DNA of 64,000 bases from Planktothrix sp. FACHB-1365 (GCF_014697575.1 NZ_JACJSC010000005.1:1-64000), one strand, 5' to 3'. Shown: positions 17,117-24,736, counted from the stretch's first letter. The notes: a model not told the origin generated them from the letters alone. Made by a program: numbers and translations.

Positions 17117-18599
17117 TGTAGACCTCCATTTCTTCTCTAAAAAACTGTCGAATTAATTGATGTAAACTAACGGTATTCGTTGAATCTTTAATTAAATGTA
17201 AACGCCTTAAACTGCGACGAGATTGTTGTAATTGATTGCGATTAAAGGGGATTTCCCGGTTCTGACAATAGTTAACTTCTGTTTTCTCCACCAACTCCCA
17301 AGGAATTTCAGCCGCAGCGAATAAACTTAATAATAAACCCAAATGTTGCCCTGGGGCATCTAATCTTTCCCAACTCAAATCAAACGCCGCCGCCACCCCC
17401 CGTTCTGCGGTAAACGTCCAGGGTTGATTATTCTCCCGTCGCAGAGCATCATGTTTTAACCCCAGTTGATTTAACTCGAATAAAGTTTCTGCTATGGATA
17501 ATTCTTCGGTTGGTTCTTCGGTTAATTCTTCTAAATAATGACTCACTAATTCTAACCCTAACGGCAAATATTCTAACCATTCACACAACTGTTTTGCATC
17601 GTCTAACTGTTTGTTAATGCGTTGTTCTCCCAGTCGCACTTTTAATAAATTTAAAGCTTCATCGGGGTGCAGAACGTTCAAGGGTAACACCCCAAAATCT
17701 GACCCAAACTTCCAGCGCGTTGTTAACAGAACGGCAATTTGTTGTAAATTTTGCGGTAAATAAGGTTCAATTTTATTTTTATAATCCGGGTCAGACACAT
17801 CATCAATCATCAATAACATTTTCCCATCCGGTGGCTGTTCTAACCACTGTCGCCAACACAGGCGAATTTTACTGTCTACAGGTAGTTGAGGATTCGGTTG
17901 AAAATTGCTAAAATTTTCTTGGGTAAATGTCATAATTTGGGCTGCAATATCTTGTTGGGCGGCGGCCGATACCCAACACAATCCTTTCGGGTATTGCTGT
18001 TGATATTGTTTAGCATATTGTAACATCAATTCTGTTTTCCCAATTCCCCCCATTCCCGACACTGCACACACCGCCACCTTTCCCCTTTCTTGCAAAAGGT
18101 GATGGAGTTCGGCTAAGGCTGCATCCCGTCCTACAAAATATTTCTGGTCTTTTATTCCGAAGTTAAAACAGTTATTCCGAGGTTGCGGTAAATTATCAGT
18201 TGAGATAGGAGATTCAACGTTATTCTCGTCTTCCGTTTCGAGATTATCCGTTTTAGAAATCGTTTCTGAAACTGCATTCTGAGTCTGACCTGAATCAACT
18301 CCAGAATTAATAGATTTTAAATATTTTTCTTCTAAAAATCCCTTTAAAATCTCAAATTTTCCCTTAGTTGGCCCATTTAGATCGGCACGATCTTTAGAAA
18401 ATTTTTTATAAACCTCAGCCAATCGTTTTTTTAATGTCTCAATACCAATATGTAACTCATCTGCTATTTGGGCTTCATTTTTCCCCCCATTATCTATTTT
18501 AAACCTAGCTATAAAAGCTTCTTTTTGCGGTTCTGTTAATTCAGATGTGTTCGCAATGGAATCTAAAAACTTATCCCACTTCGCCTTATCCCAATCCAT
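17106..18599 (-). CDS. NB-ARC (STAND) ATPase with N-terminal helix-turn-helix domain
   Basis: A 497-residue protein. Residues 1-95 contain a helix-turn-helix-like domain (TEPQKEAFIARF, KNEAQIADELHIGIETLKKRLAEVYKKF). A variable linker follows, then an NB-ARC ATPase from about 150: FVGRDAAL, P-loop SGMGGIGKTELML, Walker B MLLMIDDVSD, sensor AVLLTTRWKFG and the GLPL-like LPLGLELV. A winged-helix part ends near HLIKDSTNTVSLHQLIRQFFREEM. STAND ATPases oligomerise when their repeat domain binds a ligand. No effector such as a nuclease or protease is seen, so the N-terminal domain may be the output, or it may recruit one. It overlaps the TPR gene and is separated from the divergent HicA-like pair by about 210 bases. 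Confidence 0.88.
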   Translation of the reverse strand: MDWDKAKWDKFLDSIANTSELTEPQKEAFIARFKIDNGGKNEAQIADELHIGIETLKKRLAEVYKKFSKDRADLNGPTKGKFEILKGFLEEKYLKSINSGVDSGQTQNAVSETISKTDNLETEDENNVESPISTDNLPQPRNNCFNFGIKDQKYFVGRDAALAELHHLLQERGKVAVCAVSGMGGIGKTELMLQYAKQYQQQYPKGLCWVSAAAQQDIAAQIMTFTQENFSNFQPNPQLPVDSKIRLCWRQWLEQPPDGKMLLMIDDVSDPDYKNKIEPYLPQNLQQIAVLLTTRWKFGSDFGVLPLNVLHPDEALNLLKVRLGEQRINKQLDDAKQLCEWLEYLPLGLELVSHYLEELTEEPTEELSIAETLFELNQLGLKHDALRRENNQPWTFTAERGVAAAFDLSWERLDAPGQHLGLLLSLFAAAEIPWELVEKTEVNYCQNREIPFNRNQLQQSRRSLRRLHLIKDSTNTVSLHQLIRQFFREEMEVYNVN

Positions 18600-18662
18600 A
18601 GTTAGTCATTTTTTCAATTAAAGAACAGATTATCATATCATTTTAAAAATGTCTAGCCACAC

Positions 18663-18695
18663 AGAAACCGGGTTTCTTGAAGAAACCCGGTTTCT
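18663..18695. repeat. perfect 16-bp-arm palindrome
   Basis: AGAAACCGGGTTTCTT (18663-18678) and its exact reverse complement (18680-18695) enclose one base. It lies between the divergent STAND operon and the HicA-like pair. A shorter relative (GTTTCTC-TTA-GAGAAAC) lies near 55180, so it belongs to a dispersed family. Confidence 0.8.
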
Positions 18696-18755
18696 ATGGT
18701 TTCTAGGAGCGATCGCATTGAGCAAAATTATTCACTCCATCCCAGTTATAATAAG

Positions 18756-18791
18756 TTGTCACTTGACAATTTAAACACAATAAACTATAAT
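18756..18791 (+). promoter_or_regulatory. consensus sigma-70 promoter with overlapping operator-like inverted repeat
   Basis: TTGACA (18763-18768) and TATAAT (18786-18791) are both perfect consensus and 17 bases apart. TTGTC (18756-18760) and GACAA (18765-18769) form an inverted repeat covering the -35 box. Predicted transcription starts near 18798, about 14 bases before the ATG at 18812, leaving no room for a strong ribosome site. A strong promoter with a repressor site over it is typical of toxin-antitoxin loci. Confidence 0.75.
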
Positions 18792-18811
18792 TTATACAAG
18801 CTCAAACTTTT

Positions 18812-19072
18812 ATGTCTAGGAAAAAACATCCTAAACCAGATATTGAAGCAGCCTTGAAATATGCTGAACAAAATGGATGGCGTATTGAAGTGGGTGGATC
18901 TCATGCGTGGGGAAAAATTTACTGTCCTTATAATAACAAGGATTGTCGTTGTGGAGAATTTTGTATTGTCAGCGTTTGGAGTACCCCTAAAAATGCAGGC
19001 AATCATGCTAAACTAATTCGTCGTGTTATTGATAACTGCACCGTTCATCATCAAGCACAAGAGGAACATTAA
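18812..19072 (+). CDS. HicA-like small protein, putative toxin
   Basis: An 86-residue protein. The segment ALKYAEQNGWRIEVGGSHAWGKIYCP (about 14-40) resembles the HicA mRNA-interferase fold: helix, GW, strand and a GSH with the key His. The later STPKNAGNHAKLIRRVI resembles the C-terminal helix of HicA. Unlike classical HicA it carries a Cys-rich insert (CPYNNKDCRCGEFC, four Cys) that could bind a metal. The partner gene starts four bases after its stop codon. The role is inferred from fold resemblance, size, gene order and promoter. Confidence 0.6.
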   Translation: MSRKKHPKPDIEAALKYAEQNGWRIEVGGSHAWGKIYCPYNNKDCRCGEFCIVSVWSTPKNAGNHAKLIRRVIDNCTVHHQAQEEH

Positions 19073-19075
19073 CAA

Positions 19076-19621
19076 ATGCCAGAATATGATTTTATTTTAA
19101 ACTTTAATCTTCCAGATAGTCAAATTAATCTCGATCATTATTTAGAGACTTTAGCAACAGAAGGTTGTGATGATGCCTTAATTGGAATTGGCAAAAAGGG
19201 AAGAATTGCGCTCAACTTTATCCGAGAATCTTCATCAGCAACAGAAGCAGTTTATAGCGCAATTCGAGATGTGAAACGGGCTATTCCCCAGGCAGTTTTG
19301 ACTGAAGTTAGCCCGGATTTTGTGAGTTTAACCGAGGTTGCTAAATTGCTCGGATGTACGCGGCAAAATATTCGTAATTTGATGATGAAGGATGAACTCA
19401 AATCTCCACAGCCTATCTATGGGGGAACTCCTTCCATCTGGCACTTATCCGATATATTGCACTGGTTATGTAATGAGAAAAATTACCGAAATAGAATTCA
19501 GCCGAATTTATTAGAATTATCTAAGGTTAATAAAGATTTGAATATTGCTAGGGAGTGGGAAACAGTTAATTCTGAAGAAAAGCAAAAAATGATTAAATTG
19601 TTTAGCCAAATTTCTGCTTAA
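19076..19621 (+). CDS. helix-turn-helix protein, putative antitoxin of the HicA-like partner
   Basis: A 181-residue protein. Residues 1-80 form a compact alpha/beta domain (YDFILNFNLPDSQINLDHYLETLATEGCDDALIGIGKKGRIALNF), similar in outline to HicB-type partner-binding domains. Residues about 84-105 form a helix-turn-helix (VSLTEVAKLLGCTRQNIRNLMM), followed by SIWHLSDILHWL. The C-terminal 40 residues are charged helices. With the preceding small protein it forms a tight two-gene unit, and it is the obvious candidate to bind the TTGTC/GACAA operator over the shared promoter. Gene order (small toxin-like first, larger DNA-binding second) matches hicAB. Confidence 0.65.
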   Translation: MPEYDFILNFNLPDSQINLDHYLETLATEGCDDALIGIGKKGRIALNFIRESSSATEAVYSAIRDVKRAIPQAVLTEVSPDFVSLTEVAKLLGCTRQNIRNLMMKDELKSPQPIYGGTPSIWHLSDILHWLCNEKNYRNRIQPNLLELSKVNKDLNIAREWETVNSEEKQKMIKLFSQISA

Positions 19622-19758
19622 TTGATCATTTATTGTTGTTAAGTTCTACCTATAGCGGTGTGCAATTGTAGGAGGTACAGCAGCAGTGCCAGCGTCCTCG
19701 CTGGCTAGTTTATATAAAAAGAATCATCTGTACCTCATTGGAGTGAAAATTGCTATAT

Positions 19759-19810
19759 TGTCATACTGAGCGTAACAAAGTGAAGCGAAGTATCTTAGAG
19801 ATATTTGTTT
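19759..19810. repeat. dispersed repeat, second copy
   Basis: TGTCATACTGAG ... AAGTATCTTAGAGATATTT matches the element at 15093-15130. This copy has a longer middle section. It lies in the 418-base gap between the putative toxin-antitoxin pair and the G6PD-like gene. Confidence 0.6.
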
Positions 19811-19902
19811 GTTGCAGATTAGTATCTGATAGATTCTTCATTTCGCTAACGCTCCATTCAGAATGACAGAAACAAGTTTTAGAATCTTTTCTATTGTCAT
19901 TT

Positions 19903-19935
19903 ACACCAACCTTACACTAACCTTACACCAACCTT
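19903..19935. repeat. three helically phased 11-bp repeats upstream of the G6PD-like gene
   Basis: ACACCAACCTT (19903-19913), ACACTAACCTT (19914-19924) and ACACCAACCTT (19925-19935) repeat every 11 bp and are followed by ACACAATTACAC. They lie about 105-137 bases before the start codon at 20040. A plausible -35/-10 pair (TTACAC at 19942, TATACA at 19966) lies just downstream, so they could be activator sites. Confidence 0.6.
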
Positions 19936-20039
19936 ACACAATTACACAAATTGTACACTTTAAATTATACATTAACTGGGGATCTAATTAATAAATAGCT
20001 ATGGCAAATTTGGGGTGTAGAAAGAAATAGGACACTCCT

Positions 20040-21512
20040 ATGATTAGCAGCGATAAAACTTCAATCATTCCTGATTTGTCAGAAGCACAAACCCCAACCG
20101 AAGCCAAAACCGAAGTTAAAAAAGGCGTTGTTGTACACCTGGGGTATGGGAATGTAGCTAAAGTCAAAACCCTACCCGCGTCATATAATCTGAAACTCCA
20201 AGGCGATATTGACCGAGATACACCGATTTTAATTGTCGATAACCCCAAACAATCCCTAACGGAATCTCAACTGCGGAATGATGTCAAAAACGAGTTAAAA
20301 GAAACTCAACCGGATACGATTTTAAATGAATATCTGCAACATCTCTATTATCTTGAGGGAGATATAACCGATGTGGAATTCATCAAAAACAAATTACTGC
20401 CTAAAATTGCAGAATTGGAAGAGAAATACAACTTATCCGGTCATCGCATCTATTATTTAGCCTTACCCCCCCAGTTTTTTAACGCCACCATTAAAGCGTT
20501 AGGCGAGGCGGGACTGTTCACTGACCGCACGAATAAAATTGTGGTGGAAAAACCAGTGGGTCAAGACCGAAAAACTGCCCAAGTCATTATTGATACCTCG
20601 CGTCAATATTGCTTACCTTCTCAGGTGTATTTCATTGACCACTATAACGGGAAAGAAAGCATCCGTAATATTTTATATTATCGGTTTGCCAACCCTTGGT
20701 TAGAAGCGATTTTGAATCGTCAATATATTGAGTATATTGAGATCAATCTCCCAGAAAATAACACCGTTGGTATCCGAAATTTCCCTGGCAGCTTTCCCGA
20801 TATGGTTCCCAACCACGTTATGCAGATGTTGGCTTGGTTACTGATGGATGCACCTAATAGTTTAAACCCAGAAGATATTGCGGCTGCGAAAGCTAAATTA
20901 TTATCTGCGACGGTCGTGGATGCAGATTCTTTAGTCTTAGGCAGTTATCAATCTGAAGGGAATCATCTCTATTGTGCGTTTAAAGCCTTTGTCAATAATT
21001 ATCGTTGGGCGGGAGTTCCCATCTATAATCGCACAGGTAAAGCCTTATTTGGTAAAATTAACGAGGCGATTTTTCACTTAAAATCCATTCCCCCGGTGTT
21101 ATTTGAAACTGCCAAACCTAATCAATTAACCTTCCGAATGCAGCCCCATGAAGGTATTTATTTCGATAACGAAATCAAGGAATTAGGATCAAATCAACTG
21201 GTCACAAAAACCTTGAGTTTACCCTACCAAAAAGCCTTCGGTAGTCCCAGTCGGGAAGCCTACGAACCCTTGATTTTAGAGTGCATGAAATCCGATCAAA
21301 CCTGGTTCGTTTCAGCCGAAGAAATCTTAGCTTCCTGGGATGCAGTAGCCCCCATTATGGAACGCTTAAACGCCCCTGAAACCAACGGTCATGGATTAAC
21401 CATTCATCACTATGAACGGGGTACAGACGGCCCTGATGCCGCCCAAGAAATCATGATTCGTGATGGTCGCCGATGGAGTGATTTATCCGAACGTCTGAAC
21501 TGCTATCAATAA
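20040..21512 (+). CDS. divergent glucose-6-phosphate dehydrogenase paralogue
   Basis: A 490-residue protein related to G6PD throughout. The substrate-binding and catalytic stretch FIDHYNGKESIRNILYYRFANP (about 195-220) matches the family DHYLGKE motif, with Asn for Leu. KIVVEKPVGQD matches the canonical EKPFGxD, and MVPNHVMQML resembles the family's later conserved QNHL/MQ. The usual N-terminal dinucleotide motif GASGDLxxRK is replaced by VVVHLGYGNVAKVKTLPA, so cofactor use may differ. There is no opcA neighbour, unlike the housekeeping zwf of cyanobacteria. It is followed by a terminator and then methionine-salvage genes in the same direction. The true substrate (another sugar phosphate?) is unknown. 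Confidence 0.75.
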   Translation: MISSDKTSIIPDLSEAQTPTEAKTEVKKGVVVHLGYGNVAKVKTLPASYNLKLQGDIDRDTPILIVDNPKQSLTESQLRNDVKNELKETQPDTILNEYLQHLYYLEGDITDVEFIKNKLLPKIAELEEKYNLSGHRIYYLALPPQFFNATIKALGEAGLFTDRTNKIVVEKPVGQDRKTAQVIIDTSRQYCLPSQVYFIDHYNGKESIRNILYYRFANPWLEAILNRQYIEYIEINLPENNTVGIRNFPGSFPDMVPNHVMQMLAWLLMDAPNSLNPEDIAAAKAKLLSATVVDADSLVLGSYQSEGNHLYCAFKAFVNNYRWAGVPIYNRTGKALFGKINEAIFHLKSIPPVLFETAKPNQLTFRMQPHEGIYFDNEIKELGSNQLVTKTLSLPYQKAFGSPSREAYEPLILECMKSDQTWFVSAEEILASWDAVAPIMERLNAPETNGHGLTIHHYERGTDGPDAAQEIMIRDGRRWSDLSERLNCYQ

Positions 21513-21524
21513 AATAGCTTCGCC

Positions 21525-21587
21525 TGTTGTTGGGCTTCAGCCTATCTTTCTAGGGACTCAAGCCCAACAACAAACTGTATTTTTTTG
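21525..21587 (+). terminator. terminator after the G6PD-like gene
   Basis: TGTTGTTGGGCTT (21525-21537) pairs with AAGCCCAACAACA (21560-21572), followed by a run of T residues near 21580-21587. It separates the G6PD-like gene from mtnD. Confidence 0.7.
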
Positions 21588-21637
21588 CTAATATTAGAGG
21601 TTGTGATTAAAAAGCATTAATACTGCGGAGGTAAAAC

Positions 21638-22210
21638 ATGGCAGTTTTACAGTTAGAAGACGGAACAACTTATACTCAACTCGATGAAATTCAGGGAGAA
21701 TTAGCTTGTCTGAATATTCATTTAAACCATTGGTCTGTCGGTACAGATCCCGAATTAATTAAATTATTGAATAAACCTGCATTAAACGATGAAGAAAAAG
21801 AAGATGTTTTGCAAGGATTAGATCAATATTTTGAAGAATTAAAACAAAAAGCAGGTTATCAGTCCCGTGATTTAATTGTTCTTAACCCGGATACGCCTAA
21901 CTTAGAAACATTATTAGCAAAATTTGAACAGTGCCATACTCATGCTGATAATGAAATCCGCTATATTGTTGATGGGGAAGGAGTTTTTGGTTTTGTCCGT
22001 CCCGATGGGAGTCAAGTTGAATTAACTGTTAAAGCTGAAGAATATGTTAATGTTCCTGCGAATACAGAACATTGGTTTTATTTAACAGAAACTCGGCGGA
22101 TTAAAGCGGTTCGTTATTTCACCACAACAGAAGGTTGGGCTCCCGAATATACGAATACTGAAATTAGAATTTTTTCCAGAAGACCGAAAAAAACCTTAGC
22201 TTTGAATTAA
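21638..22210 (+). CDS. mtnD: acireductone dioxygenase
   Basis: A 190-residue cupin of the methionine salvage pathway that oxidises 1,2-dihydroxy-3-keto-5-methylthiopentene to the keto acid precursor of methionine and formate (with Fe). Metal ligands are visible in the pattern HTHADNE (two His and a Glu) and NTEHWF (third His), around the cupin core IRYIVDGEGVFGFV. A strong ribosome site (GGAGG) lies six bases before the ATG. It is followed by the RuBisCO-like and MtnB genes in pathway context. Confidence 0.95.
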   Translation: MAVLQLEDGTTYTQLDEIQGELACLNIHLNHWSVGTDPELIKLLNKPALNDEEKEDVLQGLDQYFEELKQKAGYQSRDLIVLNPDTPNLETLLAKFEQCHTHADNEIRYIVDGEGVFGFVRPDGSQVELTVKAEEYVNVPANTEHWFYLTETRRIKAVRYFTTTEGWAPEYTNTEIRIFSRRPKKTLALN

Positions 22211-22258
22211 TTTGTACAGACGTTGAATTAATTTGTACAGACGTTGTATACAACGTCT
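22204..22258. repeat. 21-bp tandem duplication spanning the mtnD stop codon, plus palindrome
   Basis: A 21-bp unit starting GAATTAATTTG and ending ACAGACGTT occurs at 22204-22224 and 22225-22245. The first copy contains the mtnD stop codon. The second runs into the palindrome AGACGTTGTATACAACGTCT, a common short repeat type in this genome (related copies near 50.5 and 57.4 kb). Confidence 0.75.
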
Positions 22259-22294
22259 CTACTGCAATGATAATAATTGCTAGAATAGAAAACC

Positions 22295-23455
22295 ATGACC
22301 ATTGAAGTAGATTATCGTTTTCCTCCTAATATTGATGCGTTGCGTCAGGCGAAAGTCATTGCTATTGGACAAACCGCAGGAACTTGGGACGAAAGATTTA
22401 GCCATCGTGAGGATAATTTGCGATCGCATTTAGCCCAAGTTATTAATGTTAAAACCGATGAACAAGGTTATAATATTGCAACGGTTGAATTCCCTGAAAT
22501 TAACGTTGAAAATGATATTTCCAGCTTGTTAACCATGATTTTTGGCAAATATTCAATGGCTGGAGTCGGGAAAATAGTTGCGGTTAGACTCGATAATAAT
22601 TATGGTCAGTTGCCTAAATTTGGGATAACCGGAATTCGTCAACAATTACAAGTGTTTGATCGTCCTTTAATTATGGCAATTTTTAAACCCGCTTTAGGAC
22701 TATCAGCCCAGGATCATGCTGCTATTTTAGAACAAGTGGCAACGGCGGGATTAGATATTATTAAAGATGATGAAATTATGGGGGATTTAGACACAGCCCC
22801 CACACTAGAACGGTTAAGAGCTTGTCGCCCAATTTTAGACCGAATTAAACAACAAACAAATCGCACGGTTTTGTATGCAGTGAACGTCACCGGAAACGCC
22901 CAAACCCTATTAGAAAAAGCCCGAATTTTGGTTCAAGAAGGGGCAAATGCTTTGTTATTAAACGTTCTCACCTACGGTTTTTCGGTCTTAGAAGCCCTTG
23001 CCGCCGATCCAGAGGTGAATGTTCCCATTTTTGCCCATCCTGCCTTGGCGGGGGCGTTATGTGCCTCTGGTGATACGGGTTTTTCCTATTCCGTCGTCCT
23101 CGGAACATTGATGGCCCATGCTGGGGCGGATGCGGTGTTATATCCGGCCCATTATGGCAGTTTACCCTTTGATCCGGCTGAAGAAGGGAAAATTAGGGAT
23201 ATTTTGCGATCGCGGAACGTTTTTCCTGTCCCTTCGGCGGGAATTCACCCCGGAATTGTCCCCAAAGCTTTATCAGACTACGGAAATGATGTAATTTTGA
23301 ATGCGGGTACGGGAATTATGGATCATCCTAATGGCCCTGGGTCGGGGGTTGAAGCCTTTTTTCAAGCCTTGAATCGATATCAACAACATCAACCTTTTGA
23401 TATTAATCAAATACCTCCTAGTTCTTTGCGGCAAGCAATGGAAAAATGGGGATGA
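22295..23455 (+). CDS. mtnW: RuBisCO-like protein, 2,3-diketomethylthiopentyl-1-phosphate enolase
   Basis: A 386-residue type IV RuBisCO-like protein. It shows the large-subunit fold motifs LIMAIFKPALGLS (loop with the conserved Lys), GLDIIKDDEIMGD (with the carbamylatable Lys of the KDDE motif), FAHPALAGAL and VFPVPSAGIHPG. It lacks the loop-6 Lys region of carbon-fixing enzymes and is shorter than true large subunits (about 470). The flanking mtnD and mtnB place it in methionine salvage, enolising diketo-methylthiopentyl phosphate, as described for Bacillus and Microcystis homologues. No MtnX phosphatase gene is seen nearby. Confidence 0.93.
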   Translation: MTIEVDYRFPPNIDALRQAKVIAIGQTAGTWDERFSHREDNLRSHLAQVINVKTDEQGYNIATVEFPEINVENDISSLLTMIFGKYSMAGVGKIVAVRLDNNYGQLPKFGITGIRQQLQVFDRPLIMAIFKPALGLSAQDHAAILEQVATAGLDIIKDDEIMGDLDTAPTLERLRACRPILDRIKQQTNRTVLYAVNVTGNAQTLLEKARILVQEGANALLLNVLTYGFSVLEALAADPEVNVPIFAHPALAGALCASGDTGFSYSVVLGTLMAHAGADAVLYPAHYGSLPFDPAEEGKIRDILRSRNVFPVPSAGIHPGIVPKALSDYGNDVILNAGTGIMDHPNGPGSGVEAFFQALNRYQQHQPFDINQIPPSSLRQAMEKWG

Positions 23456-23461
23456 ACGATC

Positions 23462-23496
23462 AATTCGTAATTCGTAATTCGTAATTCGTAATTCAT
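23462..23496. repeat. heptamer tandem repeat (AATTCGT) just upstream of mtnB
   Basis: Four perfect copies of AATTCGT (23462-23489) and a fifth variant AATTCAT (23490-23496) fill nearly all of the 42-base gap before the mtnB ATG at 23498. They replace any recognisable ribosome-binding site. Such heptamer arrays are typical of filamentous cyanobacteria. Confidence 0.85.
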
Positions 23497-23497
23497 C

Positions 23498-24127
23498 ATG
23501 AACACCGATCCACGTCAATCTTTAATTCATGCGTCTCGCCAATTTTATCAACTCGGTTGGATGGCGGGAACGGCGGGAAATCTTTCGGCTAAAATGCCGG
23601 ATAATAGTTTTTGGATTACTGCCAGTGGTAAACAAAAAGGTAAATTAGTTGCAGAAGATTTTGTGAGAATATCCTTAACGGGAGAAGTCTTAGAAAATCC
23701 CTCTCCTCAGAATAAACCTTCGGCAGAAACGAGTATTCATCAAGCGATTTATTCTTTATTTCCTGAAGCAACTGCTTGTTATCATGTTCATTCGGTAGAA
23801 GCAAAATTAGTGTCAAATTTTATTGATCATGAACAATTGCCGTTACCCCCCATTGAGATGTTAAAAGGCTTAGGAATTTGGGAAGAAAACCCTAAAGTTT
23901 ATATGCCTGTTTTTGAGAATTATTTAGAGGTTCCTCGCATTGCTGAAAATATTATGCAACGGTTTAAACAAACAACCCCAGATGTTCCTGCATTATTAAT
24001 TAGAAATCATGGGGTAACGGTTTGGGCTGCTTCCCCAGAAGCCGCAGAAAATCATGTTGAATTGGCTGAATATATCTTTCGTTATATTGTGGCAGCCCGT
24101 CAAGCGGGATTAAAATTTCAACATTGA
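23498..24127 (+). CDS. mtnB: methylthioribulose-1-phosphate dehydratase
   Basis: A 209-residue class II aldolase-fold enzyme that dehydrates 5-methylthioribulose-1-phosphate, the step before MtnW. Conserved features are GWMAGTAGNLSAKMPDNSFWITASG (N-terminal phosphate loop), the zinc-site HVHSVEAK, PPIEMLKGLG with the catalytic Glu, and LLIRNHGVTVWA with a further metal His. The length is normal. It is probably co-transcribed with mtnW; translation may be coupled or use an atypical start because a heptamer repeat occupies the usual ribosome-site position. Confidence 0.94.
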   Translation: MNTDPRQSLIHASRQFYQLGWMAGTAGNLSAKMPDNSFWITASGKQKGKLVAEDFVRISLTGEVLENPSPQNKPSAETSIHQAIYSLFPEATACYHVHSVEAKLVSNFIDHEQLPLPPIEMLKGLGIWEENPKVYMPVFENYLEVPRIAENIMQRFKQTTPDVPALLIRNHGVTVWAASPEAAENHVELAEYIFRYIVAARQAGLKFQH

Positions 24128-24208
24128 TTAATCTCAAGGGTTTGGTTTTTCAATACCCTATACCAGTAGGCAAAACTGTCTTTTACAAAGACAAATGCTC
24201 AAACCTAT

Positions 24209-24736
24209 TTATAGGGCGAACTTTGTTTCTTTCTGTTCCCCGTTCCCTGTTCCCTGTTCCCTTCTATACATAAAAATAACCGGAATTTTCAATAAAATTT
24301 TTGCCCAATTGGAAATGCCAAATTTGGGTTTAATAGAAGTGGGTAAAGCCGAAAAATCGACGGGAACAAACCCAAAATGAGTATAAAAATTAGCCAAGTT
24401 TTGTCCTAGACATTCTAAATAGAGGGGTTTTGTGGATTCTTGAATTAAATGTTGAACTAAAATTGTCCCTAAACCTTGTTTTTGCCAACCTCGACTAACC
24501 ACCAAACTCCCCAATTCTTCAACATCCGTAAACTGTCGCAGTTGTCCACAAGCTATAATTTGTTTATGGGATTCTATCACCCAAAATTGTTGCCAACGCA
24601 ATTGAGTGGGATCAAGCAGAGCTTTTAAGACTAACAACAGAATTGCTATTCTATCCTGTGAAGTTGCTGGACGTAAAATACAGCCATCCGGTAAGCCAAT
24701 ATTGGGGGAATTTAGGTAAAGTTTTTCAGATGTCAT
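24209..24736 (-). CDS. GNAT family N-acetyltransferase
   Basis: A 175-residue protein with the GNAT core: ILRPATSQDRIAILLLV at the N-terminus, the acetyl-CoA loop VVSRGWQKQGLGTILVQHLI (Q/RxxGxG/A pattern) and LECLGQNLANFYTHFGFVPV. The substrate is unknown. The last 15 or so residues (REQGTGNGEQKETKFAL) are encoded by the GTTCCCT heptamer repeat, so the C-terminus has been extended or replaced by repeat DNA. It diverges from the SRAP gene, with 13 bases between start codons. Confidence 0.88.
   Translation of the reverse strand: MTSEKLYLNSPNIGLPDGCILRPATSQDRIAILLLVLKALLDPTQLRWQQFWVIESHKQIIACGQLRQFTDVEELGSLVVSRGWQKQGLGTILVQHLIQESTKPLYLECLGQNLANFYTHFGFVPVDFSALPTSIKPKFGISNWAKILLKIPVIFMYRREQGTGNGEQKETKFAL

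Noticed and set aside
18812-19621. Classical hicAB
   Set aside because: The first protein has an extra Cys-rich insert and the second is longer with a different HTH position, so only a HicA-like pair is claimed.
20040-21512. Assignment as housekeeping zwf
   Set aside because: The cofactor motif is altered and no opcA is adjacent, so only a G6PD-like paralogue is claimed.
22295-23455. Carbon-fixing RuBisCO large subunit
   Set aside because: It is too short, lacks the loop-6 region of true large subunits, and is flanked by methionine-salvage genes.
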